Shown in pieces: positions 17,307 to 25,569 of a stretch of DNA of 36,580 bases. Position numbers and translations under genes: made by a program. The stretch comes from Acidimicrobiia bacterium. Its GTDB lineage: Bacteria; Acidobacteriota; Vicinamibacteria; Vicinamibacterales; UBA2999. The notes below the pieces were generated by a model that made no database searches, was not told the origin of the DNA, and was given only the letters and a program-made list of their open reading frames with translations. The stretch is from contig VFZH01000023.1 in NCBI GenBank assembly GCA_016871255.1, forward strand, positions 1 to 36,580, read 5' to 3'. Numbering within the stretch: the first letter of the stretch is position 1; every line of letters begins with the position of its first letter.

Positions 17307-17838
17307 CGCCCGCCCGGTGGTTGACCGCGCGAGCCATCACGAACAACAGGTCCGACAGCCGGTTCAGGTACGTCAGCACCACGGCTTCGACGCCATCCAG
17401 CGTCACGGCCCGCCGCTCGGCGCGCCGGCACACCGTCCGCGCGAGGTGCAGCGCCGCGCCTGCAGGACTCCCGCCCGGCAGGATGAACGCGCGGAGCGGC
17501 GGCAGCTCCTCCTCGAAGCGATCGATGGCGTCCTCGAGCAGCCGCACGTCGGCATCGGTCACGGTGGCCTTGGCCACGCGCTTCGAGATGCGTGCGGACG
17601 AATCCGCCAGCCGCGCCCCGAGCGCGAACAGCTTCTGCTGCAGCTGCTCCACGAGGCCCGCCATGTCGTCGTCCACACCCGCGGCTCGTACGACGCCGAG
17701 GCAGGCGTTGAGCTCGTCCACCTCGCCGTAGGCATCGACGCGCGGATCGGACTTCGGCACGCGCGTGTTGTCGAAGAGCGACGTTTCGCCCCGGTCGCCG
17801 GTTTTTGTGTAGATTTTCACGAGTCGAGTGACCGCCAT
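17287..17838 (-). CDS. Cob(I)alamin adenosyltransferase, PduO type
   Basis: A 183-residue enzyme transferring adenosyl from ATP to cob(I)alamin to make coenzyme B12. Signature parts are KIYTKTGDRGETSLF near the N-terminus (ATP-binding), SDPRVDAYGEVDELNACLG (about 36-54), FILPGGSPAGAALHLARTVCRRAER (about 123-147) and YLNRLSDLLFVMAR. The ATG at 17838 lies inside a TATAATG sequence that looks like a -10 box, so the GTG at 17820, which gives the family-typical beginning M-K-I-Y-T-K-T-G-D, may be the real start. A longer upstream frame is a shadow of mutY. Confidence 0.92.
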   Translation of the reverse strand: MAVTRLVKIYTKTGDRGETSLFDNTRVPKSDPRVDAYGEVDELNACLGVVRAAGVDDDMAGLVEQLQQKLFALGARLADSSARISKRVAKATVTDADVRLLEDAIDRFEEELPPLRAFILPGGSPAGAALHLARTVCRRAERRAVTLDGVEAVVLTYLNRLSDLLFVMARAVNHRAGVSEVEW

Positions 17839-17844
17839 TATACG
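17837..17844. promoter_or_regulatory. Bidirectional TATA-like -10 region between adenosyltransferase and mutY
   Basis: The 11 bases between the divergent ATG codons include ATTATACG. Read on the minus strand it is TATAAT, overlapping the adenosyltransferase ATG; on the plus strand it gives TATACG five bases before the mutY ATG. Transcripts would be leaderless. No matching -35 box is obvious. Confidence 0.4.
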
Positions 17845-17849
17845 AGCGC

Positions 17850-18521
17850 ATGCGCAACGAGCGGCTTCCCCTTCCCCCTGAACGGCGCGCGTTCCGCCGC
17901 CGTCTGCTGGCCTGGTACGACGAACACGGACGCGACCTGCCGTGGCGGCGGACCGACGACCCGTACCACATCCTCGTCTCCGAGGTGATGCTGCAGCAGA
18001 CCCAGGTCGATCGCGTGCTGCCGAAGTATCACGAGTGGCTGGAGAAGTACCCGTCACTGCCGGCGCTCGCTGCGGCGCAGGTCGAAGACGTGGCCGAGAC
18101 GTGGCGGCCGCTCGGCTACAACATCCGCCCGAGACGGCTGCACGACATCGCCCGGGAGGCCACCACGCGCTTCGGCGGCACGCTGCCGTCCGACGAAGCC
18201 ACGCTGCTCTCGTTCAAGGGGCTCGGCGCCTACACCGTCGGCGCCATCCGCAGCTTCGCGTTCCGCGAGCGGGCGGCGATCCTCGACACCAACGTGGCTC
18301 GCGTGTTGTTCCGCGTCTTCGTCGGCAAAGGCAACCCGAAGGCGCACGCCACGAGGAAGCACCTGTGGGCCGTGTCCGAGGCGCTGGTGCCGCGCAAGCG
18401 CGTGTTCGACTTCAACCAGGCGCTGATGGACTTCGGGGCGATGCTCTGCACCGCCCGCAAGCCCGGGTGCCTGGTGTGTCCGATGGCGAAAGACTGCCGG
18501 TCGTCGCCGCTCGGGAAGTAG
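17850..18521 (+). CDS. A/G-specific adenine glycosylase-like protein (MutY catalytic domain only)
   Basis: A 223-residue DNA glycosylase of the HhH-GPD superfamily. Catalytic residues of MutY are present: Glu45 in SEVMLQQTQV and Asp146 in ILDTNVARVL. The helix-hairpin-helix is FKGLGAYTVGAI (122-133), and the 4Fe-4S ligands are Cys200, Cys207, Cys210 and Cys216 with C-x6-C-x2-C-x5-C spacing. The C-terminal MutT-like domain that recognises 8-oxoG in ordinary MutY (about 350 aa) is absent; the frame ends a few residues after the cluster. The size also fits T/G-mismatch glycosylases (MIG) of archaea, so the base specificity is uncertain. A MutT-like gene lies 1.2 kb downstream. Confidence 0.88.
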   Translation: MRNERLPLPPERRAFRRRLLAWYDEHGRDLPWRRTDDPYHILVSEVMLQQTQVDRVLPKYHEWLEKYPSLPALAAAQVEDVAETWRPLGYNIRPRRLHDIAREATTRFGGTLPSDEATLLSFKGLGAYTVGAIRSFAFRERAAILDTNVARVLFRVFVGKGNPKAHATRKHLWAVSEALVPRKRVFDFNQALMDFGAMLCTARKPGCLVCPMAKDCRSSPLGK

Positions 18522-18629
18522 GGTGGCCAAGGATCGGGCCGCCCGTCGGCGTTCGGCGTTACACTCCCGCACGGCAGGGGCGTGGGAGGCGGCTGGCCTT
18601 CCGCAACCCGGCTGCATGTGGTGGCGTTC

Positions 18630-19583
18630 ATGAAGGTCGTTCTCGACATCGATCGGCTGCTCCGGGAGGGTCGTCTCACCGACGCGGAGCACGCCCGGCT
18701 GAAGGCGTTCGCCGCGGAAGACACGGGGTCGCTCGCCTTCAACATCCTGATCGGCTTCGGTGTCGTCGCGACGGCGGGGGGCGCGCTGGCATTGCTGCAG
18801 TCGGCGGACGCCTCGATCGTGCTCGGCGCCATCCTGTCGGGCGCCGGAATGATGATCGGCGCGAACCACCCCCGCCGCTGGGGCGTGCTCGGCTCCATCG
18901 TCCTGCTGGTCGGCACGATCATGGCCGCGGGGGGCATCGTCATCCGCGCGGAGGGAGGGCTGGCGGGCTTCCTGCTCGTGGCCGCCCTGTCGCTCGCCGG
19001 AGGGATCTGGGCGCAGAGCGGCCTCCTCGTCGCGATTTCGGCCCTGGCGCTGTCCGCCGCGGCGGGCGCCGCCACGGCGTACGGACACGCGATGTACGTG
19101 CTCGTGATCCGTCAGCCGACGGTCACCGTCGTGCTGTTCGGCGTGTCGAGCTGGGCGGCCTATGTGCTGTCGCTGCGCCTGCGCGCCGGCTACCGGCACC
19201 TGGCGATCGTCTTTGCCAGGACGTCACTGTTCCTGGTCAACCTCGGATTCTGGGTCGGATCGCTCTGGGGGGACTCCCTGTGGCTCCAGGACGACGATTG
19301 GGCGTTCCAGAGCGGTCAGCTGATCCCGTACTGGGTGTTCGTGATCGCCTGGGCCCTCGGGCTGCTGGCGACGGGGGTGTGGGCGGCGCGAGCCAACAGG
19401 CGGTGGGTGGTCAACCTGCTCGCGGTCTTCGGCGCCATCCACTTCTACACCCAGTACTTCGAGCTGCTGGGTGCGTCTCCCGCAGCGATCCTGCTGGCCG
19501 GGCTCGTCGCGGTGGGAATCGCCCTCGCCATCGCCCGCTACAACCTGGGTGTGAAGCCCCCCCAGGTCGCCCCCGCGGCGTGA
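18630..19583 (+). CDS. Polytopic membrane protein, DUF2157-like N-terminus
   Basis: A 317-residue protein with about nine predicted transmembrane helices. The N-terminus LDIDRLLREGRLTDAEHARLKAFA is a short soluble helix pair as seen in the DUF2157 membrane family, followed by GSLAFNILIGFGVVATAGGALALL. The C-terminal end (about 240-310) is again hydrophobic with a conserved-looking HFYTQYFELLGASPAAILLAG. DUF2157 is a tentative match and has no known function. The ATG at 18630 is chosen because the helix starts directly after it; the frame stays open to 18582. Confidence 0.7.
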   Translation: MKVVLDIDRLLREGRLTDAEHARLKAFAAEDTGSLAFNILIGFGVVATAGGALALLQSADASIVLGAILSGAGMMIGANHPRRWGVLGSIVLLVGTIMAAGGIVIRAEGGLAGFLLVAALSLAGGIWAQSGLLVAISALALSAAAGAATAYGHAMYVLVIRQPTVTVVLFGVSSWAAYVLSLRLRAGYRHLAIVFARTSLFLVNLGFWVGSLWGDSLWLQDDDWAFQSGQLIPYWVFVIAWALGLLATGVWAARANRRWVVNLLAVFGAIHFYTQYFELLGASPAAILLAGLVAVGIALAIARYNLGVKPPQVAPAA

Positions 19584-19681
19584 CGCCCGCGATCGCCGGA
19601 GCCGGGGTCTCGACCGCCCGCCCGGGCGGCCGTCCGGTCCGATCCGCGGGGGCACCTGCGGCCGGGAGGCACTGACCCGCG

Positions 19682-20089
19682 GTGGCCACGGACATGATCG
19701 TCGTGGCAGCCGTCGTCGAGCGCGCCGGCCGGTTCCTCGTCACACGGCGGCAGCATGGCGTGCATCTGGAGGGCTACTGGGAGTTTCCCGGCGGCAAGGT
19801 CGATCCGGGCGAAGACCACCAGACGGCGCTCCGGCGCGAGCTGCGCGAAGAACTCGACGTGGACTGCGAGCCGGGCGAGCTCATGTTGACGACCGCGCAC
19901 GACTACGACGACCGCCGCATCACGCTGTGCTTCTACCGGTGCACGCTCGGCGGCACTCCGCGCGCCCTGCTCGGCCAGGAGGTGCGCTGGGCCACCCGCG
20001 ACGACCTCGGCCAGTTGAGGTTTCCCCCGGCAGACGACGAGCTCATCCGGCTGGTGCGCCGCAGCCCGGGCGAAGGTGGACGCGCTTGA
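19682..20089 (+). CDS. MutT-like Nudix hydrolase (8-oxo-dGTP diphosphatase type)
   Basis: A 135-residue Nudix protein with the pattern of MutT: VAAVVERAGRFLVTRR at the N-terminus, WEFPGGKVDPGE followed by REL-R-EEL in the Nudix box (about residues 37-60, metal ligands Glu56/Glu57), and WATRDDLGQLRFPPADDELI near the end, where the FPPADDEL segment is common in MutT. It would hydrolyse oxidised purine nucleoside triphosphates. The GTG at 19682 and ATG at 19694 are both possible starts; the latter gives the usual short N-terminus. It may work with the MutY-like protein upstream. Confidence 0.88.
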   Translation: MATDMIVVAAVVERAGRFLVTRRQHGVHLEGYWEFPGGKVDPGEDHQTALRRELREELDVDCEPGELMLTTAHDYDDRRITLCFYRCTLGGTPRALLGQEVRWATRDDLGQLRFPPADDELIRLVRRSPGEGGRA

Positions 20090-20144
20090 CGGGGCGCGGA
20101 GGCGGGACGGACAATCCGCCGAACGACGCCGGAGTCTCACCCAC

Positions 20145-20153
20145 AGGAGGTAA
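20145..20153 (+). promoter_or_regulatory. Consensus ribosome-binding site of the cytochrome gene
   Basis: AGGAGG followed by TAA, eight bases before the ATG at 20159. It is one of the few near-perfect Shine-Dalgarno sequences in the window and suggests strong translation of the cytochrome. Confidence 0.7.
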
Positions 20154-20158
20154 CTGCG

Positions 20159-21211
20159 ATGCGACGCCTGATCCTGGCTGGCCTGTTGACCGCCACCGTG
20201 TCCGTCCCTGCCGACGCGCAGGAAGGGCGTGTGCAGGCGGGCAAGGCGCTCTGGGACTCCCAGATGTGCAGCTTCTGCCACGGCAACTACGGCGAGGGCG
20301 GCTTCGGACCCGAGCTGGCCCATCGCGCCTCCTCGTTGACGCTCGCGCAGTTCACCCGCGCGGTCCGGGCACCCTGGGGCGTGATGCCGCAGTTCGGCGA
20401 ATCGCAGTTGAGCGATCAGAACCTGGCGGACATGCACGCGTACCTGGGGAGCCTGCCGGAGCCCAGGCGCGTCGGCCACTGGCACTGGGACCTGCCACCC
20501 AACGATGATGCGCCTGTCGGCCAGGTGCTGCAGGTGTCGTTCGGATGCGGCCAGTGCCACGAGCCGGAGCTCGGCATGCCGCGCCGCCAGCTCGGCGCCA
20601 TCGCCCGCGACACCTCCTTCGAGTACTTCGCCGACGCGGTCTGGAACCACAACGAGAAGTACCCCAAGGGGCGCATGGGCAGCTTCTCGCGGGAGCGGCT
20701 GCCGGAGGTGGCGCTCCGGGAGATCTACGACTTCATGATGGGTCTCGGCCTCCGCGTGCCGATGTCCGGCACGATCAGACCCGCTACGGGCGAACACAGC
20801 TACACGGTGCAGATTGCGAACACGGGCACGCCCGGGAAGGGGCTCGATGCGGAGATCGTCACCGTGTCGATCGTCGTGCCCGACGGCTTCTCGGTCGTCA
20901 GCACCGAGGGTGAGGGCTACCAGGGCGTCCGGCCGGCGAAGGCCCAGATGTTCTACTTCGACGGCAGCGGACGGGTGCGCGAATGGGAAGCCGACGCGAT
21001 GATCTGGAAGGTGCCGCGCATCGCGGCCGGCGGCAAGCAGAACTTCAGCTTCACGCTCAAGGGCAGCGGGACGCCAGCGGCCGATGGGTTCGAAGGATCG
21101 ATGCTCTGGTGGGAGAAGCCGCTGACCCGGATGGAGTACCCGGACCTCGAGTACCGGGACGTGCGGATTCCGGAAGTCGGCGACGCCAACTTCATCCTCT
21201 TCCGCCCGTAG
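20159..21211 (+). CDS. Secreted di-haem cytochrome c with C-terminal beta-sandwich domain
   Basis: A 350-residue protein with a signal peptide (LILAGLLTATVSVPADAQ). Two haem-binding motifs are seen: CSFCH (Cys37, Cys40, His41) and CGQCH (Cys130, Cys133, His134). Met76 in GVMPQFG is a probable sixth ligand of the first haem, and the Met in KGRMGSFSRERLP of the second. Residues from about 200 to 345 contain no haem motif and read as a beta-rich domain (SYTVQIANTGTPG, VTVSIVVPDGFSVVSTEGEG). The arrangement suggests a periplasmic electron carrier fused to a binding domain; the partner is unknown. It stands between mutT and the convergent ygfZ gene and has a strong ribosome-binding site. Confidence 0.87.
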   Translation: MRRLILAGLLTATVSVPADAQEGRVQAGKALWDSQMCSFCHGNYGEGGFGPELAHRASSLTLAQFTRAVRAPWGVMPQFGESQLSDQNLADMHAYLGSLPEPRRVGHWHWDLPPNDDAPVGQVLQVSFGCGQCHEPELGMPRRQLGAIARDTSFEYFADAVWNHNEKYPKGRMGSFSRERLPEVALREIYDFMMGLGLRVPMSGTIRPATGEHSYTVQIANTGTPGKGLDAEIVTVSIVVPDGFSVVSTEGEGYQGVRPAKAQMFYFDGSGRVREWEADAMIWKVPRIAAGGKQNFSFTLKGSGTPAADGFEGSMLWWEKPLTRMEYPDLEYRDVRIPEVGDANFILFRP

Positions 21212-21231
21212 CGCTGCCGAAGGAGCCGTCG

Positions 21232-22227
21232 TCAGCCGGCCCGGAACGGCAGCGCGTCGACGACGGCCTGCACCTCGCCAGCCGCCGTCGACGCTCGCAA
21301 CTCCGTCCCGGGCGCAAGATGGTCGCGGTGCACGTAGCCGAGACCGATCCAGCCGAGATCCGGCGACTGCGCCACGCTCGTCACGCGCCCGACGTCGCGG
21401 CCGTCCTTCGTGAGATGCGCGTCCTTCGCGATCCCGCCCCCGTCGTCGAACCTCAGGCCGACCAGTTTCCTGGCCACGCGCCCGTGGCCGATGTGAAGCA
21501 TGCGGATGATCACTTCCTGCCCGACGTAGCAGCCCTTGGTCAGTGAGATCGCGCGGCTCTCGATGCCGGCCTCGAGCGGGATCGTGTTCTCGTCCATGTC
21601 CACTCCGAAGAGCGGGCACCCCGCCTCGACGCGCGCCACCGCGATCGCGTCGGCCGACACCGCCTTCGCTCCGGCACCTTCGAGCGCTCCTCGAAGCGCG
21701 CTCTCGCCGCCGGCGTCGACATAGAGCACGAAGCCGGGGACGCCCAACAGGTCCAGTCGCACCGCCACGACGGCGCCAGCCGCGTACGGCGCCCGGGCGT
21801 TCCTGTACCGAGGCCAGTCCGCAAGACCGACAGAGCTTCCAAGGGCGGCCTCTATCGCCGCCGCGGCCTTCGGGCCGTGCAGCTCCAGGCGCCGGAGCGG
21901 CTCGGACAGGTCCGCGAGCGCGACCTGCTCCGAGAACAGGAACTGGTCGAGCCGCTGCAGGACGCTCGCCGCGGTGAACGCCGGCACGTCCAGCAGGACC
22001 ATGTCCCCCGACTCCAGCACGTGCAGGTCGGTCGTCATCCGGCCCTGCGGCGTGAGCCACGCCGCGTAGCAGCCGCTCCCCGGCGCCAGGGCCGGGATGT
22101 CGTTCGTCAGGAGCCCCTGGAGGTACGAGGCCCGATCGGGCCCGGAGACGCCGATCAGGCCGCGCGGCTGCGCTTCGCCGAGCGCCGCACCCTCACGGAT
22201 GATCCGATAGCCGGCAGGCACGGTCAT
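21232..22227 (-). CDS. ygfZ: YgfZ/GcvT-family folate-binding protein
   Basis: A 331-residue protein of the aminomethyltransferase fold. It carries the YgfZ signature KGCYVGQE at 231-238 with the essential Cys233, preceded by GVDMDENTIPLEAG (208-221) and IGVSGPDRASYLQGLLTNDI (25-44). YgfZ uses tetrahydrofolate and helps the assembly or repair of certain iron-sulfur proteins in the cytoplasm. The gene is divergent from the hydrolase gene with only 22 bases between the two ATG codons, so both promoters must overlap each other or lie within coding sequence. The end faces the cytochrome gene 20 bases away. Confidence 0.92.
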   Translation of the reverse strand: MTVPAGYRIIREGAALGEAQPRGLIGVSGPDRASYLQGLLTNDIPALAPGSGCYAAWLTPQGRMTTDLHVLESGDMVLLDVPAFTAASVLQRLDQFLFSEQVALADLSEPLRRLELHGPKAAAAIEAALGSSVGLADWPRYRNARAPYAAGAVVAVRLDLLGVPGFVLYVDAGGESALRGALEGAGAKAVSADAIAVARVEAGCPLFGVDMDENTIPLEAGIESRAISLTKGCYVGQEVIIRMLHIGHGRVARKLVGLRFDDGGGIAKDAHLTKDGRDVGRVTSVAQSPDLGWIGLGYVHRDHLAPGTELRASTAAGEVQAVVDALPFRAG

Positions 22228-22249
22228 TCTGATACGATCGGCGGGAAAA

Positions 22250-23899
22250 ATGGCTCGTTCTCATTGTATCTGCCTCGCCCTGGCCGTTCTGCTCCCGCCC
22301 GCCGGCGCAGCCGCGCAGGCGCCGCCCGCGGAAGACACTCAGGTCTTCGTGGTGTTTCTCGGCGGCACCGCCGTGGGCCGCGAGACGGTCACGGTGACGC
22401 GGGACGACACGGGCCTGACCATCACGGGACGCAGTGTGCTGGGGCCGCCGGTCAACGTCCTCGTGCACAAGGCGGAGATGCGCTACGGCACCGACATGAC
22501 GCCTCAGCGGCTGTCGATCGAAGCCGACGTGCGCGGCAGCGCCATCAGGCTCGTGGCAACCTTCGCGGACGGCCAGGCCACGGTGGAGTCGACTGAGAAC
22601 GACAAGCCGTTCTCCAAGGTCGATACCGTCTCGCCGCGGACGCTCGTGCTGCCGAACCTCTTCTTCGGCATGTACGAGGCGCTCGGCCGCCGGCTGGCCA
22701 CGACGGAAGTCGGCGCCGGACTCCCGGTCTACGTCGCACCCGAGGTCGAGATTCCCATGCGCCTGCGCGGCATGACGACGGATCGCTTCCAGGTCAACAA
22801 GGACGTGCTCGAACTCCGCCGCTACGAGCTGGCGGTCGCCAATCTCGGTGGCGAGGTCATCACGCAGGTGTCGGTCGATCCGCAGGGCCGGATGGTGCGC
22901 CTGACGGTTCCCGTGCAGGGACTCGACGTCGTGCGCGAAGACATCGCCAGCCTCAGCTCGCGCCCGCTGACGCACTCGAACCCCACCGACGAGCCGATCA
23001 CGATTCCCGCCGAAGGGTTCAACATCGCGGGCACGATGACGCGACCCACCAGCCCACCAGCGAAAGCGCCGGCCGTCGTCCTCATCGCCGGATCCGGCGT
23101 CAGCGACCGGGACAGCGTGGTCGCCGGCGTGCCCATCATGAGCCACATCGCCGGCGCGCTGGCCAGAGCGGGCTTCATCGTCGTCCGCTACGACAAGCGG
23201 GGCACGGGGCAGTCGGGCGGACGGGCAGAGAACGCCACGATCCGCGACTTCTCGAACGACGCGCGCACGGTGGTCCAGTGGCTCGAGAAACGCGACGACG
23301 TGGATTCGGACCGCGTCGCCGTGGTGGGACACAGTGAAGGCGCGTGGGTGGCGCTGGTCACCGCCCAGCGGGAGCGGCGCGTGGACGCCGTCGTGGCGAT
23401 CGCGGCCGCCGCCTCGACCGGCGCCGAGCTCATCCTCGAACAGCAGGCGCACGCGCTCGACCAGATGGAGATCAGCGACGAGGAGCGCGTCTCGAAGGTC
23501 GACCTCCAGAAGCAGCTCCAGGAGGCGGTGATCACGGGCAGGGGCTGGGAGGCGATCCCGCGCGAGTATCACAGCGCCAACACGCCCTGGTTCCAGAGCC
23601 TGCTCGCATTCGACCCCGCCAGGGACCTCGGCGATCTGGACGAGCCGCTGCTCATCGTCCATGGCGAGCTCGATCGCCAGGTGGACGCGTCGCACGCCGA
23701 GCGGCTGGCTGCGCTGGCCCGCGAGCGCAGCAACTCGCCGTCGATCGACGTCGTGACGGTAAGGGGCGTGAACCACCTGCTGGTGCCCGCCGAAACCGGC
23801 GGGCTGAACGAGTACGCCACGCTCGCCGATCGCAACGTCAGCCCGGAGGTGCTGAAAGCGATTGCCGACTGGCTGACTCGCACGCTGCCCACGCGATGA
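22250..23899 (+). CDS. Secreted alpha/beta hydrolase (peptidase S9/dienelactone-type)
   Basis: A 549-residue protein with a signal peptide (residues 1-23, ending AAAQ). Residues 25-245 form a beta-rich domain without clear motif; the alpha/beta hydrolase domain follows from about 255. The catalytic triad can be placed: Ser362 in GHSEG, Asp475 in HGELDRQV and His509 in GVNHLL. The oxyanion segment IAGSGVSDRD is near 280. The stop overlaps the panB ATG (ATGA), so the gene heads the transcription unit with panBCD; this pairing may be only structural. It diverges from ygfZ with a TACGAT box 11 bases before the ATG. The protein probably acts in the periplasm on an ester or peptide; the substrate is unknown. 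Confidence 0.85.
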   Translation: MARSHCICLALAVLLPPAGAAAQAPPAEDTQVFVVFLGGTAVGRETVTVTRDDTGLTITGRSVLGPPVNVLVHKAEMRYGTDMTPQRLSIEADVRGSAIRLVATFADGQATVESTENDKPFSKVDTVSPRTLVLPNLFFGMYEALGRRLATTEVGAGLPVYVAPEVEIPMRLRGMTTDRFQVNKDVLELRRYELAVANLGGEVITQVSVDPQGRMVRLTVPVQGLDVVREDIASLSSRPLTHSNPTDEPITIPAEGFNIAGTMTRPTSPPAKAPAVVLIAGSGVSDRDSVVAGVPIMSHIAGALARAGFIVVRYDKRGTGQSGGRAENATIRDFSNDARTVVQWLEKRDDVDSDRVAVVGHSEGAWVALVTAQRERRVDAVVAIAAAASTGAELILEQQAHALDQMEISDEERVSKVDLQKQLQEAVITGRGWEAIPREYHSANTPWFQSLLAFDPARDLGDLDEPLLIVHGELDRQVDASHAERLAALARERSNSPSIDVVTVRGVNHLLVPAETGGLNEYATLADRNVSPEVLKAIADWLTRTLPTR

Positions 23900-24708
23900 G
23901 CGACCGCGTCTGCGTCCCCGATTTCATCCGGAAGAAGCGCCAGGGCGAGCGCATCGCGGTGCTCACCGCGTACGACGCCACCATGGCACGCCTGTTCGAC
24001 CGCGCCGGTGTGGATGCGCTGCTCGTGGGCGACTCGGTCGGCATGGTGGCCCTCGGCTACGCGAGCACGATCCCGGTCACGCTGGACACGATGGTGCACC
24101 ACACGGCGGCGGTTGCCCGCGGCACGGAGCGCGCGCTGGTCGTCGCCGACATGCCGTTCATGACGTTCCAGGTCGGTGTGGAAGACGCGATGCGGAACGC
24201 GGCGCGGCTCGTCCAGGAAGCAGGCGCGGCCGCCGTGAAGGTGGAAGGCGCGGGTCGCGTGCTCGAAGTCGTCCACCGCCTGACCGAAGCCGGCGTGCCG
24301 GTGATGGGGCACCTGGGGCTCCTCCCGCAATCCGTCCACCGGGTCGGGGGATACCGCACACAGGCCACGACAGCGCGCGAACAGGAGGCGCTGGTGTCCG
24401 ACGCCGTCGCCCTCGAGCAGGCCGGGGCGTTCGCGATCGTGCTCGAGCACATTCCCGAGGACGTCGCGGGCACGGTGACCCGCCGCGTCGCCGTGCCGAC
24501 GATCGGCATCGGTGCCGGGGCGGACTGCGACGGTCAGGTGCTGGTCGGTCCCGACATGCTGGGGCTGTTCGATCGCGTCCCGCCGTTCGTGAAGCGGTAC
24601 GCGCAGCTCTCGGCTACGGTCACCGGCGCAGCGCGCAGCTACGTGGCAGACGTGCGCAGCGGTGCCTTTCCTCCCGTCCGCACGCGTGAGAAGGTGCCGT
24701 CCGCCTGA
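23896..24708 (+). CDS. panB: 3-methyl-2-oxobutanoate hydroxymethyltransferase
   Basis: A 270-residue TIM-barrel enzyme making ketopantoate from 2-ketoisovalerate and methylene-tetrahydrofolate, the first step of pantothenate synthesis. Family motifs are LTAYDATMARLFD (23-35), LLVGDSVGMV (42-51; Asp46 metal ligand), VVADMPFMTF (82-91; Asp85), AVKVEGA (113-119), MGHLGLLPQSVHRVGGY (substrate loop) and TIGIGAGADCDGQVLV. The ATG overlaps the TGA of the hydrolase gene; a longer upstream frame is a shadow of that gene. It is followed by panC with no gap. Confidence 0.96.
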   Translation: MSDRVCVPDFIRKKRQGERIAVLTAYDATMARLFDRAGVDALLVGDSVGMVALGYASTIPVTLDTMVHHTAAVARGTERALVVADMPFMTFQVGVEDAMRNAARLVQEAGAAAVKVEGAGRVLEVVHRLTEAGVPVMGHLGLLPQSVHRVGGYRTQATTAREQEALVSDAVALEQAGAFAIVLEHIPEDVAGTVTRRVAVPTIGIGAGADCDGQVLVGPDMLGLFDRVPPFVKRYAQLSATVTGAARSYVADVRSGAFPPVRTREKVPSA

Positions 24709-25569
24709 ATGCCACCAGAGGTCGTCGCGTCGATCGCCGGGCTGCGGGCGCGGCTGGCTGACGCGCGGGGCCGGGGCACGGTCATCGGCCTGGTGCCCAC
24801 GATGGGCGCGCTCCACGCGGGCCACCTGAGCCTGATCGAGCGGGCGCGACAGGACTGCGGCGTGGTGGTCGTCAGCGTCTTCGTGAACCCGACGCAGTTC
24901 GACCGCCGCGAAGATCTCGAGCGCTACCCGCGCTCGCTCGACAGCGACGTCCAGGCGTGCGAGCGGGCTGGCGTGGACCTCGTATTCGCCCCTGACGTGG
25001 ACGAGATGTACCGACCGGGTGCCGCGCTCACGATCGACGTGGGGCACCTGGGCGATCACCTGTGCGGCCGCTTCCGCCCCGGGCACTTCAACGGCGTGGC
25101 GACGGTCGTGATGAAGCTCCTCCAGATCGCCGGGCCCCACCGCGCCTACTTCGGCGAGAAGGACGCCCAGCAGCTCGCGATCATCCGGAGACTCGTCGAG
25201 GAGTTCGACGTGCCGGTCGAGGTGGTCGGCCTCCCAGCTGTCCGGGAACCCGACGGCCTGGCGCTCAGCTCCCGAAACCAGCGCCTGTCCCCGGCCCAGC
25301 GCCAGGCGGCCACCGGGATCTACAGGGCGCTGGATGCGGCCCGGCAGGCCATCGACGCCGGGGAGCGCGACGCCGGGAAGGTCCGGGCCACGGCCGAGGC
25401 GGCCCTTTCGGCCGGCGACGGGCTCAGGCTAGAGTACGTGGAAGTGGTCGAGCCGGCCGGCATGCAGCCGGTGGACCGGATCGACGGCCCCGTCATCGTG
25501 GCAGCCGCGGCGTGGGCAGGCGAGGTCAGGCTGATCGACAGCGTGCGCTGCGGGATCGCGACACCATGA
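24709..25569 (+). CDS. panC: Pantothenate synthetase
   Basis: A 286-residue ligase joining pantoate and beta-alanine with ATP. It belongs to the nucleotidyltransferase superfamily with the HIGH-like motif PTMGALHAGHLSL at 30-42 and a KMSKS-like end LSSRNQRLSP at about 187-196. FGEKDAQQL (about 148-156) and VVSVFVNPTQF (about 56-66) are further conserved stretches. The ATG follows the panB stop directly, and the stop overlaps the panD ATG, so panB-panC-panD form a tightly coupled operon. Confidence 0.96.
   Translation: MPPEVVASIAGLRARLADARGRGTVIGLVPTMGALHAGHLSLIERARQDCGVVVVSVFVNPTQFDRREDLERYPRSLDSDVQACERAGVDLVFAPDVDEMYRPGAALTIDVGHLGDHLCGRFRPGHFNGVATVVMKLLQIAGPHRAYFGEKDAQQLAIIRRLVEEFDVPVEVVGLPAVREPDGLALSSRNQRLSPAQRQAATGIYRALDAARQAIDAGERDAGKVRATAEAALSAGDGLRLEYVEVVEPAGMQPVDRIDGPVIVAAAAWAGEVRLIDSVRCGIATP

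Noticed and set aside
19538-22060. An open frame of about 840 codons on the minus strand across mutT, cytochrome and ygfZ
   Set aside because: It is antisense to or out of frame with genes having clear catalytic motifs, and its composition (Arg/His/Ala-rich without secondary-structure pattern) is that of a shadow frame in GC-rich DNA.
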